Notes: generated by a model from the sequence alone, not told the origin. DNA of 62,977 nucleotides from Candidatus Gottesmanbacteria bacterium (GCA_016182365.1 JACOXO010000015.1:1-62977); one strand, 5' to 3'. Positions 21,905 to 31,450 are shown, counted from the first letter of the stretch. Translations and numbers: made by a program.

Positions 21905-23842
21905 ATGTCATCATTACCTGAAAGTCAATATAAACAATTCAGATTGCCGGACAATACTCCACCTCAGGAAGTTCGAGATGAATCAAGCTATTTTAGATTA
22001 ATTGGATATGATACTGATGTACTTGAGAAAGAAAAAGAAGTCTTCTTAGCTAGGTTTGAGGAAATAAATGGTAATTTAAGGAGTCAACTTCTTGGTCCGC
22101 CTGGTTTTATTTCTCAAAAGGATCTAACAAATTTAAGAAGATACGAAAATGAGAGTACAGAAATTACTAATGCCGAAAGACATCTATCATTAAGAAGAAA
22201 GCAGGGAGATAGATCGATAAGCGATTTTACACTTTTATGTATTCATGTGGGTGGTAACATACTTAGAAGTCGAGCTAATAATAAGTTAGAGAATATAGTA
22301 AGAGAATATAATGTAAATCCACAACTACTAGATCAATTTGTAAAATGCACAAATGTAGTAGTTTTGCCATTTGTTACGACCAAACTTAAAGGTATGTCCC
22401 TTGAAGATTTCCTAACTAAAACCGGTGAATATACACCTACACAGATATTAGATTTTTTAATGTTACCACAAAGATATTTATATAGATATCTCTATTCAGA
22501 TCAAAATCCAGAAGCTTTTAGTGATCTTTTAGAAGGAAACGACCCAGAATTTGTAAGAGAATACCCTGTTTATAGCATAGTCAATACATATTGGGCTCTA
22601 CGTGGAATATATGCTTTAATGAGTAATCAATTTAATATTGCAAGCAATAATGAACATATAAAACAAATTGTATTTGCAATACAGGAAATTATTAAAAAAA
22701 CTAATCACATTCAAGAAAGATTAGTAAGCTATCTACTTAATCCAACTGAAGATAAAGACAATATTGATTTAAGGAATAGATCCAAGGAATATCTTGAAAG
22801 TGATTCAGACTTTGCTGAATTTCTATGGATAATAAGTGTCGCAGAAAATGATAAGATGTCTGGTATATACCGTCGAGTTGTTGATCTTTCTAAAGGAGCG
22901 GTAGATGTAGATTTTTATCGGTTGTTAGGGGATAGAATTGTTCAATTTCTGGAAAATCCTCCCCAAAACATCATATTAGATGATGACATTGGTCTTACTA
23001 TTGGTCAACTTTTGGATTTAACTAGTGATGATTATACTCCAGATTTGTCTAAACCTAAATCTTCGATTCATTCTGTTTCAAGAGCTTTTAGTGATATATT
23101 TAAAAAATCATTAGCTGAAAAATATCAATTTGATCCTTCCGAGCTGGGTAATAAACAAGGTCTATTCGACCCTCACGCTATAACGGTTGATTTTAAAGAT
23201 AGGCTAAAAAAGAGATTTACTATTACTCTTCACTGGTATAATGAAGATACCGGTGAATCATCAAATATGTATATATTTTTTGATTTAAATAACAAATCAA
23301 TTGATTGGAGTATCCTTGATTCACTTGATTTTCCTGAAAATAGTCACTTTAAACAATGGTTTATAGATTATTCTAGTGAAATTCTTAACCATATATTAAC
23401 TAATAAAATCAGCCTTAAAACAGCCCAGGATAGAGATCCTGTCTATAAAATGAGAAAGGATGCAAGAAAAATAACAAGGGATTTAAATGGTATAAGTTAC
23501 GGATTAAATTTACAACCTGAAGAACAAAAGCTGAGAAGAGAAATAGTAGGGTTTGTTGACGATTCTGTTATTTCAGCTCTAAATAAATTAAACCCGCAAG
23601 ATAGGGAAGCTATAGAGAGGGCAATTAAGAAATTAAATGATAGTGGTCTAGGAGCAATTGAGAAAATAAGCCCACCAGCAAAAGACGGAGTAGAGCGTTA
23701 CCGATTAAAATCAAATACTCCGTCTGGTCCGTTTCGAATATTATTAATACAAACAGAGTCAACTAGTGGGGTAGAAAGGTTTTTAATTGAAGATATAGGA
23801 AGAAGAAAAGATATTTATAGAAGAAAAGGATATAGATTTTAA
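21905..23842 (+). CDS. Large hypothetical protein with C-terminal RelE/ParE-like domain
   Basis: From ATG 21905 the product has 645 residues. The first 540 or so are mainly helical and unrecognised. The last 90 resemble RelE/ParE toxins: LNPQDREAIERAIKKL, then YRLKSNTPSGPFRILLI, then FLIEDIGRRKDIYRRKGY, the order and spacing of the helix, YR(I/V)LY strand and 'GHRKDVYRR' motif of that fold. Such a long N-terminal extension is unusual. The annotated upstream ATG at 21848 would overlap the previous gene and thyA-like repeat. It converges on thyA with 1 nt between the stops. Confidence 0.6.
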   Translation: MSSLPESQYKQFRLPDNTPPQEVRDESSYFRLIGYDTDVLEKEKEVFLARFEEINGNLRSQLLGPPGFISQKDLTNLRRYENESTEITNAERHLSLRRKQGDRSISDFTLLCIHVGGNILRSRANNKLENIVREYNVNPQLLDQFVKCTNVVVLPFVTTKLKGMSLEDFLTKTGEYTPTQILDFLMLPQRYLYRYLYSDQNPEAFSDLLEGNDPEFVREYPVYSIVNTYWALRGIYALMSNQFNIASNNEHIKQIVFAIQEIIKKTNHIQERLVSYLLNPTEDKDNIDLRNRSKEYLESDSDFAEFLWIISVAENDKMSGIYRRVVDLSKGAVDVDFYRLLGDRIVQFLENPPQNIILDDDIGLTIGQLLDLTSDDYTPDLSKPKSSIHSVSRAFSDIFKKSLAEKYQFDPSELGNKQGLFDPHAITVDFKDRLKKRFTITLHWYNEDTGESSNMYIFFDLNNKSIDWSILDSLDFPENSHFKQWFIDYSSEILNHILTNKISLKTAQDRDPVYKMRKDARKITRDLNGISYGLNLQPEEQKLRREIVGFVDDSVISALNKLNPQDREAIERAIKKLNDSGLGAIEKISPPAKDGVERYRLKSNTPSGPFRILLIQTESTSGVERFLIEDIGRRKDIYRRKGYRF

Positions 23843-23843
23843 T

Positions 23844-24782
23844 CTAAAACCCTCCCACAACCGTCACCTCGCCTTTGATTGGGGGATAAGGATTATAGTT
23901 TTCTAGAGTAAAGTCTTCAAATTTAAAATCATCAATATTTTTAACCCTAGGGTTTATCTTCATTTTAGGAAATGGACGGGGCTTTCTTTTTAATTGCTCT
24001 TTTACTTGTTCAAAATGATCACTATAAATATGTGTATCTCCAAGCGTGTGTACAAATTCTCCCGGTTTAAATCCGGTTACGTGAGCTACCATCATTGTAA
24101 GCAGGGCATATGAGGCTATATTGAATGGTACTCCCAAAAACATATCAGCGCTTCTTTGATAAAGCTGAAGTGATAAACGATTGTCCCTTACGTTAAATTG
24201 ATAAAGAGTATGGCATGGGGGAAGGGCCATGGATTTACCAGGCGTTGCCATTTCGTAGATAAACTCCGGATTCCAGGCAGAGACGACAATTGATCTTCTA
24301 AATGGAGTTGTTTTAAGTTCATTTAATGTCCAGGCAAGCTGGTCAATAGTTCTTCCATCTGATGTTTTCCACTTTCTCCATTGTACTCCGTATACATTTC
24401 CAATATCTCCCCATTTATTAGCAAAAGTTTTATCAGTTTTAATTTTTTCAATAAACTTTTCCTGGATCATGAAAGGCACTTTTCTTTTTTCTGCTAAAAG
24501 TTTATATGGTTTATATGCCCATTCATCCCAGATGTGTACATTATTATCTACCAGGTATTTTATATTTGATGCTCCCTGCAAAAACCAAAGAAGTTCGTAG
24601 ATGATTGCCCGCAGGTAGACTTTCTTGGTTGTTAATAGAGGAAAGCCTTGGGCAAGATCAAACCTCATCTGCCTTCCAAACACACTTTTAATTGTATTTT
24701 TTGAATTAAATACAATTTTATTAGTCCCATTTTTCATTACATCCTTAAGGATATCTAAGTATTGGTATTCAGGATGCTTCAT
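23844..24782 (-). CDS. thyA: Thymidylate synthase
   Basis: Converts dUMP to dTMP with methylene-tetrahydrofolate. The catalytic Cys190 is in [12 protein letters not shown], with [21 protein letters not shown], the [11 protein letters not shown] and the arginine pair in [12 protein letters not shown] also present. Length (312 aa) is slightly over the E. coli enzyme because of an insert around residues 95-125, as in several bacteria. Its neighbour dcd produces dUTP/dUMP precursor and folA recycles its cofactor. Confidence 0.96.
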   Translation of the reverse strand: MKHPEYQYLDILKDVMKNGTNKIVFNSKNTIKSVFGRQMRFDLAQGFPLLTTKKVYLRAIIYELLWFLQGASNIKYLVDNNVHIWDEWAYKPYKLLAEKRKVPFMIQEKFIEKIKTDKTFANKWGDIGNVYGVQWRKWKTSDGRTIDQLAWTLNELKTTPFRRSIVVSAWNPEFIYEMATPGKSMALPPCHTLYQFNVRDNRLSLQLYQRSADMFLGVPFNIASYALLTMMVAHVTGFKPGEFVHTLGDTHIYSDHFEQVKEQLKRKPRPFPKMKINPRVKNIDDFKFEDFTLENYNPYPPIKGEVTVVGGF

Positions 24783-24785
24783 AAG

Positions 24786-24884
24786 AATTTTTAATTTATA
24801 ATTTGTAATTTGAATTGAATATGATAATTTAAAAATTAATTAAATAAAAATTAAATTCAAATTTTAAACTTTAAATTTCAAATT
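24786..24884. repeat. Inverted heptad arrays, word AATTTNN
   Basis: Left array: AATTTTT, AATTTAT, AATTTGT, AATTTGA, ATTGAAT (24786-24820). The right array read on the minus strand: AATTTGA, AATTTAA, AGTTTAA, AATTTG (6 nt), AATTTAA (24851-24884). It lies between thyA and dcd, upstream of the thyA start. Low complexity makes this example less certain than those at 7722 or 2542. Confidence 0.6.
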
Positions 24885-24943
24885 GAGAGATACTGTGTAG
24901 TTTTTATCTCACTTTAGAGTGTTTGGCAATAGGTAAAAGTGGA

Positions 24944-25486
24944 TCAAACTTGGGTTTCTCTGGATTTTGTAGTTACTCTGCCGCCTTGCCACTGGCCGCG
25001 GTACATGGAACCTCCGCCGTCAACCCAGTAAAATTGGGCATGGATTATCCTGCAGCCCATTTCAAGAGTAACAGGGATTGGTCCTTCGTTTTTTAAAGCA
25101 AAAGTTAATACGCCTTTATATCCAGGGGCAACATTTCCTGTACGAAGATATATTCCCGAGCGGAAAGTAGTTGTTCTGGGTTTAAAGTTAACCGTCATGT
25201 TTTTGGGAATATTAACTTTTTCAATAGTTGTTGCAAGAAGATATTCTCCTGGAGAAATTGTGTATACATTTTTTTTAATTTTGTTATACTTTATAATAGA
25301 TTGTAATATTGGAGTTTGTCTTTCAGTTTCTCCTAAAAAAGCTTTTCCGCCCACTATTTTAAAAAGTTCCCCAAGACGAAGATCAAAACCTGCTCCTTCA
25401 GGGTTACTAAGTTCTCTTTGGGACAGTCCCTCAACGAGTTTTTGTTTTTTTACAAGTTTCAGTAATTTTTTAGGTCCAATAATCAT
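24944..25486 (-). CDS. dcd: dCTP deaminase / dUTPase-fold enzyme
   Basis: A 180-residue member of the dUTPase superfamily. Residues FDLRLGELF, then the motif TTTFRSGIYLRTGNVAPGYKG (in outline RTTTFRSG and APGYKG) include the catalytic and nucleotide-binding positions; EGPIPVTLEMGCRIIHAQF closes the sheet. It deaminates dCTP to dUTP (or acts as bifunctional DCD/DUT), feeding dUMP to thyA, next door. Promoter at 25496-25524. Confidence 0.85.
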   Translation of the reverse strand: MIIGPKKLLKLVKKQKLVEGLSQRELSNPEGAGFDLRLGELFKIVGGKAFLGETERQTPILQSIIKYNKIKKNVYTISPGEYLLATTIEKVNIPKNMTVNFKPRTTTFRSGIYLRTGNVAPGYKGVLTFALKNEGPIPVTLEMGCRIIHAQFYWVDGGGSMYRGQWQGGRVTTKSRETQV

Positions 25487-25495
25487 AGTCTAAAG

Positions 25496-25524
25496 TTTAT
25501 ATCATACTAGTTTGTTAGTATCAA
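25496..25524 (-). promoter_or_regulatory. Extended -10 promoter of dcd
   Basis: Minus strand: TTGATA (25519-25524), 17-nt spacer, TATAAA (25496-25501) preceded by TGA. The leader to the dcd ATG is about 10 nt. Confidence 0.6.
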
Positions 25525-25575
25525 CTGGATAAAAAGTTGATAAGAGATGTAAAGTTTAAGTATACTTAGTATTCT

Positions 25576-26634
25576 ATGGGCGTAGAACAGAATAATCCAC
25601 CCGATCCAAATGAAGTAATTCCACCAAAATTTAAAAATCAACTTAGTCCGTCAACAGTTAACATTTTAACTTCAGAAGGCATTATTTTCACTGTAGAAGC
25701 AAATATGCAAGCTACGACAGGTGAAAAAACTAGATTTAAGAAAACCCCAAAAATGGTAAAGGTAGAACAAATAGTAGGAGGTGATTTAAGATCGTATTTA
25801 ATAGCAACTTACAAAAAAGGAAAAATAAGCCAGCAAGAATTAGGAAACAAAATTAAGAAACTTGCAGAAACTAATGGTGAAACCATCTCTTTACACAAGT
25901 CTGAAATAAGCACTTGGTTTAAATTATTAGGTATAAAAGGGGTGAGAGGTAGATCAAGGTCACAACAAGAGAAAAATGAATTCGCCAGGCTCGTAAGGGC
26001 AAGAAAAGCAAAACTAAGAAGAAATGCTATGAGGCAAGCTTTCGGATTATCTGAAAATGAAAATCCTTCAGATTTTCTGAAAGACATACACCATGTTCAA
26101 AAACTATCCGTTAAGGAAATTGCAAGATGTTATAATCAATCGTCTCACAGAATTGAAGCTTGGTTGGAAAATGAGGGAATTAAAAGAATTTATCCTGAAT
26201 ATCTTGCTGGCTTAAAAATTATTCTTATTGCAAAAGAAGTAGGCTTATTTAGCTTGTTAACCCCTCTACAGCGTGAATATATAGAAGAATATTATTTTAA
26301 TGTTCCTTATACAAAAAAACCTCCTGATTACTCTGCCATTGCAAGAAAAAAAGGTGTAACTAGAGAGAACGTCACACAACAAATTGCTAGCGCATTGAAA
26401 ACAGCAAAAAGTTTATTGTCTCCAGATTATCAGAAAGATGGTACTTGGATTGGAGGTTTACCAATAAAGATCGTAGTTGAACAACGGCTTAAAGAGCTAG
26501 GAATTTATAACAGTCTTTCAGAGTACATTAGTGCAGAATACAACAAGGGAAGGAAAATTACTCATATTGCTCAAGAAATACAAGATCTTACTGGAGTAAA
26601 ATTTTCCCTTAATTCAATTTACAGTTGGTTTTAA
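25576..26634 (+). CDS. Protein with sigma-region-4-like and other HTH domains
   Basis: A 352-residue protein. Residues 80-125 (LIATYKKGKISQQELGNKI ... ISTWFKLLGI) and 175-205 (LSVKEIARCYNQSSHRIEAWL) look like helix-turn-helix units, and residues 235-290 (LTPLQREYIEEYYF ... YSAIARKKGVTRENVTQQI) resemble sigma70 region 4. The C-terminus has yet another HTH-like stretch. It lacks region 2. A TATACT box at 25561 lies 9 nt from the ATG. The gene overlaps the converging metzincin gene by 21 nt at its 3' end. Confidence 0.6.
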   Translation: MGVEQNNPPDPNEVIPPKFKNQLSPSTVNILTSEGIIFTVEANMQATTGEKTRFKKTPKMVKVEQIVGGDLRSYLIATYKKGKISQQELGNKIKKLAETNGETISLHKSEISTWFKLLGIKGVRGRSRSQQEKNEFARLVRARKAKLRRNAMRQAFGLSENENPSDFLKDIHHVQKLSVKEIARCYNQSSHRIEAWLENEGIKRIYPEYLAGLKIILIAKEVGLFSLLTPLQREYIEEYYFNVPYTKKPPDYSAIARKKGVTRENVTQQIASALKTAKSLLSPDYQKDGTWIGGLPIKIVVEQRLKELGIYNSLSEYISAEYNKGRKITHIAQEIQDLTGVKFSLNSIYSWF

Positions 26635-27357
26635 ACTATTATCTATTTCTTCCAAATCCTCTCTACAATAAGTAGTCATAAAAGCCGTTGGTCTGCCTGA
26701 TATATTTTCAACTTTCTCACTCATAATACAGTTATCTTTATTAATATGCCCTGCCCCTAAAAGATGTCCGAATTCGTGGAGAATAGTTGATGTTTCAACT
26801 GCTGCAGGACTCCTACCTCCTGTGATACTTGCAATCGGCTTTGTAAAAAGGAATATGGTATTAGCATTATTAACAATGCCAGCATAGGTGGGAATTGGTG
26901 TATATTCATCTAAAACAAAAATTTTAAGGTAGGTAATATTATTTTTAGGTAGACTATAGGAATTGGCTAGTTTTTTAAGATCGTCATCATCAACAATTCC
27001 ATTTACACTCTCCTCAAGTTTTTTTTCTGTGAAGACAACCTGTTTAGGTTGTTTTACTAGCGAATATATTTGGTCGGCAACTTTGGCATAAGTATCAGGA
27101 TTTAATTTGTGATTATCTTTCTGATAGATGATAATTTCCAGATTTTTGTTGTTATTTTCAACAAATTCATATCTATAGTCTCCGACTTGATGGAGTCTTA
27201 GGATGTTGCGAAGCAGAGGATACTTTATTACTTGATTTCTATATTTTTGATTGAGCCAGTGAGAGGGGTCGGAAAGATTGAATGAGTAATACAGCATCGC
27301 ATATAGGCCAAAAACTACGATAATAATAAGAAGAAAAATTGTTGCAAATATCTTCAC
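26614..27357 (-). CDS. Membrane-anchored metzincin-type metalloprotease
   Basis: One N-terminal transmembrane anchor (about residues 4-24, IFATIFLLIIIVVFGLYAML) followed by an extracellular domain of about 220 residues. The zinc site HExxHxxGxxH is at His194-Glu195-His198-Gly201-His204, with a likely Met-turn Met212 (NCIMSE), as in archaemetzincin-like proteins. The C-terminus overlaps the converging HTH gene by 21 nt. It lies 18 nt downstream of PBP1A on the same strand, so an envelope role is likely. Confidence 0.75.
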   Translation of the reverse strand: MKIFATIFLLIIIVVFGLYAMLYYSFNLSDPSHWLNQKYRNQVIKYPLLRNILRLHQVGDYRYEFVENNNKNLEIIIYQKDNHKLNPDTYAKVADQIYSLVKQPKQVVFTEKKLEESVNGIVDDDDLKKLANSYSLPKNNITYLKIFVLDEYTPIPTYAGIVNNANTIFLFTKPIASITGGRSPAAVETSTILHEFGHLLGAGHINKDNCIMSEKVENISGRPTAFMTTYCREDLEEIDNSLKPTVN

Positions 27358-27375
27358 AATATTATTATAGACAGA

Positions 27376-29958
27376 TTATGGATTTGATGCCACAGCCGGG
27401 CAGTTGACCAGGGCTTTTCCAATCTCATCAGGTGATTTACCTTCTTTTTCCAGTTGAGATTTTTTAGATGTACAATCCTGTACACTTGGGAATGAGCAGG
27501 CTGTTTTAGGTTCTGTTCCCGGGATGAAAAATTCCTCAGTTTCTCTTGGGCATCTGGCACAGGTTAATAGTCCGTTTGTAGCGCAGATTTTGACTTTAAT
27601 CATTCCGGATGGTGTTGCATATATTTCCTGAGGTTTATCTTCAATTAAACCGGTCATGATTTCATTCCAGATTGGTGCAGCTCCGGTAATACCTGAAGTT
27701 AAGTGCGGGTTCATAGGGCTGTTATCATTATTGCCAACCCAGGTAGCAACTAAAACATCCGGAGTATACCCAATGGTCCAGTTGTCCCTAATATTATTGG
27801 TTGTTCCTGTTTTAACTGCAACTTTATGTCCTGGTACTTCAAGCCGCGCATAAGGGCCAAAAGCTGGCATACGGGCTGCATTGTCAGATAATATGCTTGT
27901 TATTTGATAAGCAGTATATTCGGGAATAACATTTGTATCTTCAGCTGCCTGGGCCTGGGAAATAGAGAAGATATTTTTCTGTTGCCGATTGGTTAAGTCT
28001 GCAAGCAATTTTCCATCTCTTTTGTCAATTTTTTCAACAGCATAAAGATCAACTCTTTTACCTAAATTGGTAAAAGTTCCATATGCTGTGGCAAGCTCGG
28101 TCATTTTAACTTCACCAGCACCCAAAGTAAGAGATAAACCATAATGTTGTAAATCTTTCCAGGATTCAATTCCCATTTTAATTCCCAATTCTCTCATTTT
28201 GTCTGGTCCATACATATTAAGAACTTTAACAGCCGGAATATTTAAACTCATAGCTAAAGCCTGTCTTACGGTCACATTTCCTCTAAACTTCCCGTCATAA
28301 TTTTTTGGTGTATATGTTTCCCAAGCATTGGAGTAGGAAACAGGACTATCTGAAAGTACTGAACCAGAATTTAATCCAGCATATGAAAGTGCATATGCGT
28401 AATTAATTGGTTTAATTGATGAGCCTGGTTGTCTTTTGGATAATGCTACATTAACCTGTCCGTCATGTGTTTCATCAAAATAATCACGTGATCCTACCAT
28501 GGCAACAATTTTTCCGGTTTTTGGTTCAGTAACCAGTGCTGCAGCATTTGAAATCCAGTATGGTTTTTCTAACTCCTCAACATTTTCTTTGACAATTTGC
28601 TCGGCTTTAAGTTGAGTAGGTAAATCAAGAGTGGTATGAATTGTTAAGCCCCCTTCCTGGACCAGCTTTTTTCCATAGCTGCCTTCTAGCTGATCTAAAA
28701 CCCAGAAAACGAAGTGAGGGGCATATATCTGATTATCAATTGAATAAAAAGCCAGTTGCTGATTTTGGGCTTCTTCCCTTTGTTGTTGGGTTATAAATCC
28801 ATATTCCTGCATTTTTTCTAGAACTCTTTTTTGGTTCCCCTTATAAACCTCAGCTGAGGCTGAGAAAGGAGAGTATATGCTTGGTGCAGATGGCAATGAT
28901 GATAAAAGAGCAGCTTCGGCAAGAGTTAACTCAGTTGCATTTTTGCCAAAATATTTTCTGGCTGCAACTTCTATCCCATAGGCAGTACCTCCATATGGGG
29001 CATTGTTAAGATACATTTCAAGGATCTGGTCTTTGGAATATTTTTTCTCAACCATTAATGCTAGGTATGCTTCCTTAACTTTCCTTGAGATAACTTTTCT
29101 ATTGTCCTTAAGGAGTGCAATTTTAACAAGTTGTTGGGTAATGGTTGAGCCACCTTGTGTCGGCTGGTCATTGAGATTATTAATAAAAGCCCTGGAGAAT
29201 CCTCTTATGGAAAAACCCTGATGAGAATAAAATTCATGGTCTTCAACTGCAATGGTAGCATCTTTGACATGTTTTGGAATAGAGGATAATGGAATAGGTA
29301 CTCTGTTGATTTGCCCGTTGTAAGCGATGTATAAAAGATCACCATTCCTGTCAACTACTCTTGAAGATTGAGGTAAGGGTTTATTGGTAAGATCAGAGGC
29401 TTGCGGAAGCGTCCTTAAAAAACCAATATAAAATCCCCCGTAAAGTATTAATATTGCCGACAGGGCAACAGAGGTTGCAAAAGACGGTTTCGGCAGAGTA
29501 AGGCTTGTAAAATACTCAACAGTTGAATTGAGCGCCTGTTTAAGATTAATGTTTGAGATGCTGCCGGCTAAATATGATTTTGCATTATGTAGTCTTCCTT
29601 TTTTTGCACCTTGGCTAATTACTCCAAAATGAGTAAGTAAAAATTCTATGGCAACCCAAGTGGCAAAAGCCCCAAGAATTGTTGCCTCACCTATAAATTG
29701 GATAAAAGAAACAACTCTTTTAAATGTTTTTTTTACGCTTTTAAAGTAAACGCGAGTAGCTTTACCTATAATTAGAATACCAATCAGTGTTGTTTGACCT
29801 ATTGCTTCTAAAGCTTTTAGAGTAAATTTAATAAAAGTTAGTGTGACTTCTCCGATTGTTTGAATTAAAAGAAGAGGAAATTTAATTACAGGGAATAGTA
29901 GAGATTGATTACTAACACTAATTTTTTTAGTTTTTTTAATCCTTTTTCTCTTGTTCAT
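27376..29958 (-). CDS. Penicillin-binding protein, class A (1A family)
   Basis: An 860-residue bifunctional peptidoglycan synthase. The N-terminal 190 residues have several hydrophobic stretches and a membrane anchor at about 163-182. The glycosyltransferase (GT51) domain has EDHEFYSH near 239-246 and GGSTITQQLVK near 269-279. The transpeptidase domain has the SxxK motif (S513-K516), SxN (S571-N573) and KTG (K716-G718). A cysteine-rich C-terminal tail (CATNGLLTCARCP) is present. The extended hydrophobic N-terminus is unusual compared with standard PBP1A but is seen in CPR homologues. Confidence 0.93.
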   Translation of the reverse strand: MNKRKRIKKTKKISVSNQSLLFPVIKFPLLLIQTIGEVTLTFIKFTLKALEAIGQTTLIGILIIGKATRVYFKSVKKTFKRVVSFIQFIGEATILGAFATWVAIEFLLTHFGVISQGAKKGRLHNAKSYLAGSISNINLKQALNSTVEYFTSLTLPKPSFATSVALSAILILYGGFYIGFLRTLPQASDLTNKPLPQSSRVVDRNGDLLYIAYNGQINRVPIPLSSIPKHVKDATIAVEDHEFYSHQGFSIRGFSRAFINNLNDQPTQGGSTITQQLVKIALLKDNRKVISRKVKEAYLALMVEKKYSKDQILEMYLNNAPYGGTAYGIEVAARKYFGKNATELTLAEAALLSSLPSAPSIYSPFSASAEVYKGNQKRVLEKMQEYGFITQQQREEAQNQQLAFYSIDNQIYAPHFVFWVLDQLEGSYGKKLVQEGGLTIHTTLDLPTQLKAEQIVKENVEELEKPYWISNAAALVTEPKTGKIVAMVGSRDYFDETHDGQVNVALSKRQPGSSIKPINYAYALSYAGLNSGSVLSDSPVSYSNAWETYTPKNYDGKFRGNVTVRQALAMSLNIPAVKVLNMYGPDKMRELGIKMGIESWKDLQHYGLSLTLGAGEVKMTELATAYGTFTNLGKRVDLYAVEKIDKRDGKLLADLTNRQQKNIFSISQAQAAEDTNVIPEYTAYQITSILSDNAARMPAFGPYARLEVPGHKVAVKTGTTNNIRDNWTIGYTPDVLVATWVGNNDNSPMNPHLTSGITGAAPIWNEIMTGLIEDKPQEIYATPSGMIKVKICATNGLLTCARCPRETEEFFIPGTEPKTACSFPSVQDCTSKKSQLEKEGKSPDEIGKALVNCPAVASNP

Positions 29959-30205
29959 TGGCAGAATAATCCAAAGATTTTCTTTGGGTCATTAATTCAT
30001 CCTAAGACTTATAAAATATATTTGTCAATAAGCAGTTTGGCAATACGGGTACTTTTTTTACTCATATAAAGATGCTGTCAATTCAATAAAAAATGGGTTT
30101 AGTGGATACTGATTTGCAGATTAGCAATCGCCGTGAAAATACTACAGGTTTTCATGAAACTTTTCTTGATTTGCATAGCGTTGGAGGATTTGATACCATT
30201 TTCTT

Positions 30206-31114
30206 ATGGCTCGAAGAAGTGAAACTTTTATTTTAAAAGAATTTCTTGTAGGGCTGATTGTTCTTTTATTTTTTCTATTCATTTTTCTATTCATCGCCAG
30301 GAAATTTACGGCAAGCAATAGTTATAAAAAACTATTTCCTACAAAAATTCAAAATGTTTTTGTTGCTACCCAGGACAATTGCGGTGAACTTGGGTTTGGC
30401 TTTATTGCCAAAAGCACAAATAGCAATTTTACAAGGGTAGTAACCCGTCCTGGTTATCAACAGGAGGATCATCCTTTTGTGTTGTCGGTTGCGCCTTCTG
30501 GCCAAAACAGTTTTATTATCGAAACAGTAAGTACAACCAATGAAGTTCCTCAGGAAAAAATTAATGCTCAATGTTCTTCTGATTCGATCAATATTAAACC
30601 GCCAAATCTATTAATCTCTTCTTTGTTAAACGTATTTCCTCAGGATTATTCTGCTTCCCAATATGAATTAACAGAACCTAAAGTTTTAATAATTACCAGA
30701 CAATCTAGAATAGAAGGCGCTCCTTGGGAGAATTCATTTACCATAAGAGGAGTAATGAACGGATCTTGTTTCTCAACAAAAGCTCAGGGTTTGTCAGCTC
30801 TTACAAAATCTGACAACTTAACTATAACGACCAATTGGGTTGCAACAACGTCAGCAAATCCGTCAAATGATAAATCGTTAACAGATTGTTTGACTAACGA
30901 GCAATATGGTCAAAGCGTAAAAGTTGAAGTAGAGGAGATGTACAAAATATCAGAAACAGACGGTATTATACAATATGATATATCTGCCAAAGGAATAGTT
31001 GGCCAGGCATCATTATTGCCTAACGGCTATATACAAGCTTCATATTCAAATATCCCTTCCCAAGAGCCTACTGGCGAGCCGACTTTGCAGCCAAGCCTAA
31101 CTCCGGCTCAATAA
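30206..31114 (+). CDS. Membrane-anchored hypothetical protein with PT-rich tail
   Basis: An N-terminal transmembrane helix (FLVGLIVLLFFLFIFLFIA) is followed by a 265-residue extracellular-like domain, rich in Ser, Thr and Asn, and a proline-threonine tail (PSQEPTGEPTLQPSLTP). No motif recognised. It faces away from the PBP1A gene and has a loose purine-rich stretch 20 nt upstream rather than a clear Shine-Dalgarno. The spacer 29959-30205 has a CCAAAG/CTTTGG hairpin near 29975 and no gene. Confidence 0.6.
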   Translation: MARRSETFILKEFLVGLIVLLFFLFIFLFIARKFTASNSYKKLFPTKIQNVFVATQDNCGELGFGFIAKSTNSNFTRVVTRPGYQQEDHPFVLSVAPSGQNSFIIETVSTTNEVPQEKINAQCSSDSINIKPPNLLISSLLNVFPQDYSASQYELTEPKVLIITRQSRIEGAPWENSFTIRGVMNGSCFSTKAQGLSALTKSDNLTITTNWVATTSANPSNDKSLTDCLTNEQYGQSVKVEVEEMYKISETDGIIQYDISAKGIVGQASLLPNGYIQASYSNIPSQEPTGEPTLQPSLTPAQ

Positions 31115-31120
31115 CTAAAG

Positions 31121-31193
31121 TCGGGGTAGCCAGACTCGAACTGGCGGCCTCATCGTCCCGAACGATGCGCGCTACCAACTGCGCTACACCCCG
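31121..31193 (-). tRNA. tRNA-Pro (anticodon CGG)
   Basis: Reading the minus strand from 31193, all four arms fold: acceptor CGGGGTG/TACCCCG, D arm GCGC/GCGC, anticodon stem CATCG/CGATG with loop TTCGGGA (anticodon CGG), T arm GCCAG/CTGGC with TTCGAGT. The discriminator base is A and CCA is not encoded. Confidence 0.95.
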
Positions 31194-31249
31194 TTTTGCT
31201 TTCAATTGTAGCCTATTATTATGCTAAAATACAAATAGGCAAAACATAC

Positions 31250-31321
31250 GTCCCCGTAGCTCAACGGATAGAGCAGACCCGTCCTAAGGGTAAGATGGGG
31301 GTTCAATTCCCTCCAGGGACA
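31250..31321 (+). tRNA. tRNA-Arg (anticodon CCT)
   Basis: Acceptor GTCCCCG/CAGGGAC (one mismatch), D arm GCTC/GAGC, anticodon stem GACCC with loop GTCCTAA (anticodon CCT, Arg AGG codons), T arm GGGGG/CCCTC with loop TTCAATT, and discriminator A. CCA is not encoded. Its last 18 bases recur 89 bp downstream. Confidence 0.92.
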
Positions 31322-31412
31322 CAAAAATTATTCGGGGTTTCCCGCGAAGCGGGATCCCGCATTCCTTAGAATTTAGAATTAAATGTGCGGGACAATTCCC
31401 TCCGGGGACACA
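31304..31412 (+). repeat. tRNA-Arg 3'-end direct repeat flanking a hairpin
   Basis: CAATTCCCTCCAGGGACACA (31304-31323, the tRNA 3' end) recurs at 31393-31412 with one difference (19 of 20). The 69 bases between hold the palindromes TCCCGC/GCGGGA (340-345/349-354 within the 31 kb region) and a second TCCCGC/GCGGGA pair (31355-31360/31387-31392). This is the layout of an attachment-site duplication after integration at a tRNA 3' end and loss of the cargo, or a small cassette remnant. Confidence 0.6.
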
Positions 31413-31441
31413 TAAAACCTATAGTATATTTAGACCTCATT

Positions 31442-31450
31442 TGATATAAT
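31442..31450 (+). promoter_or_regulatory. Extended -10 promoter of the 31488 gene
   Basis: TGA-TATAAT lies 37 nt upstream of the ATG at 31488. The same nine bases recur at 37470, 58027 and 60463. Confidence 0.55.

Noticed and set aside
27656-27853. Plus-strand frames inside the PBP1A gene
   Set aside because: Shadow frames of a well conserved gene; no start signals.
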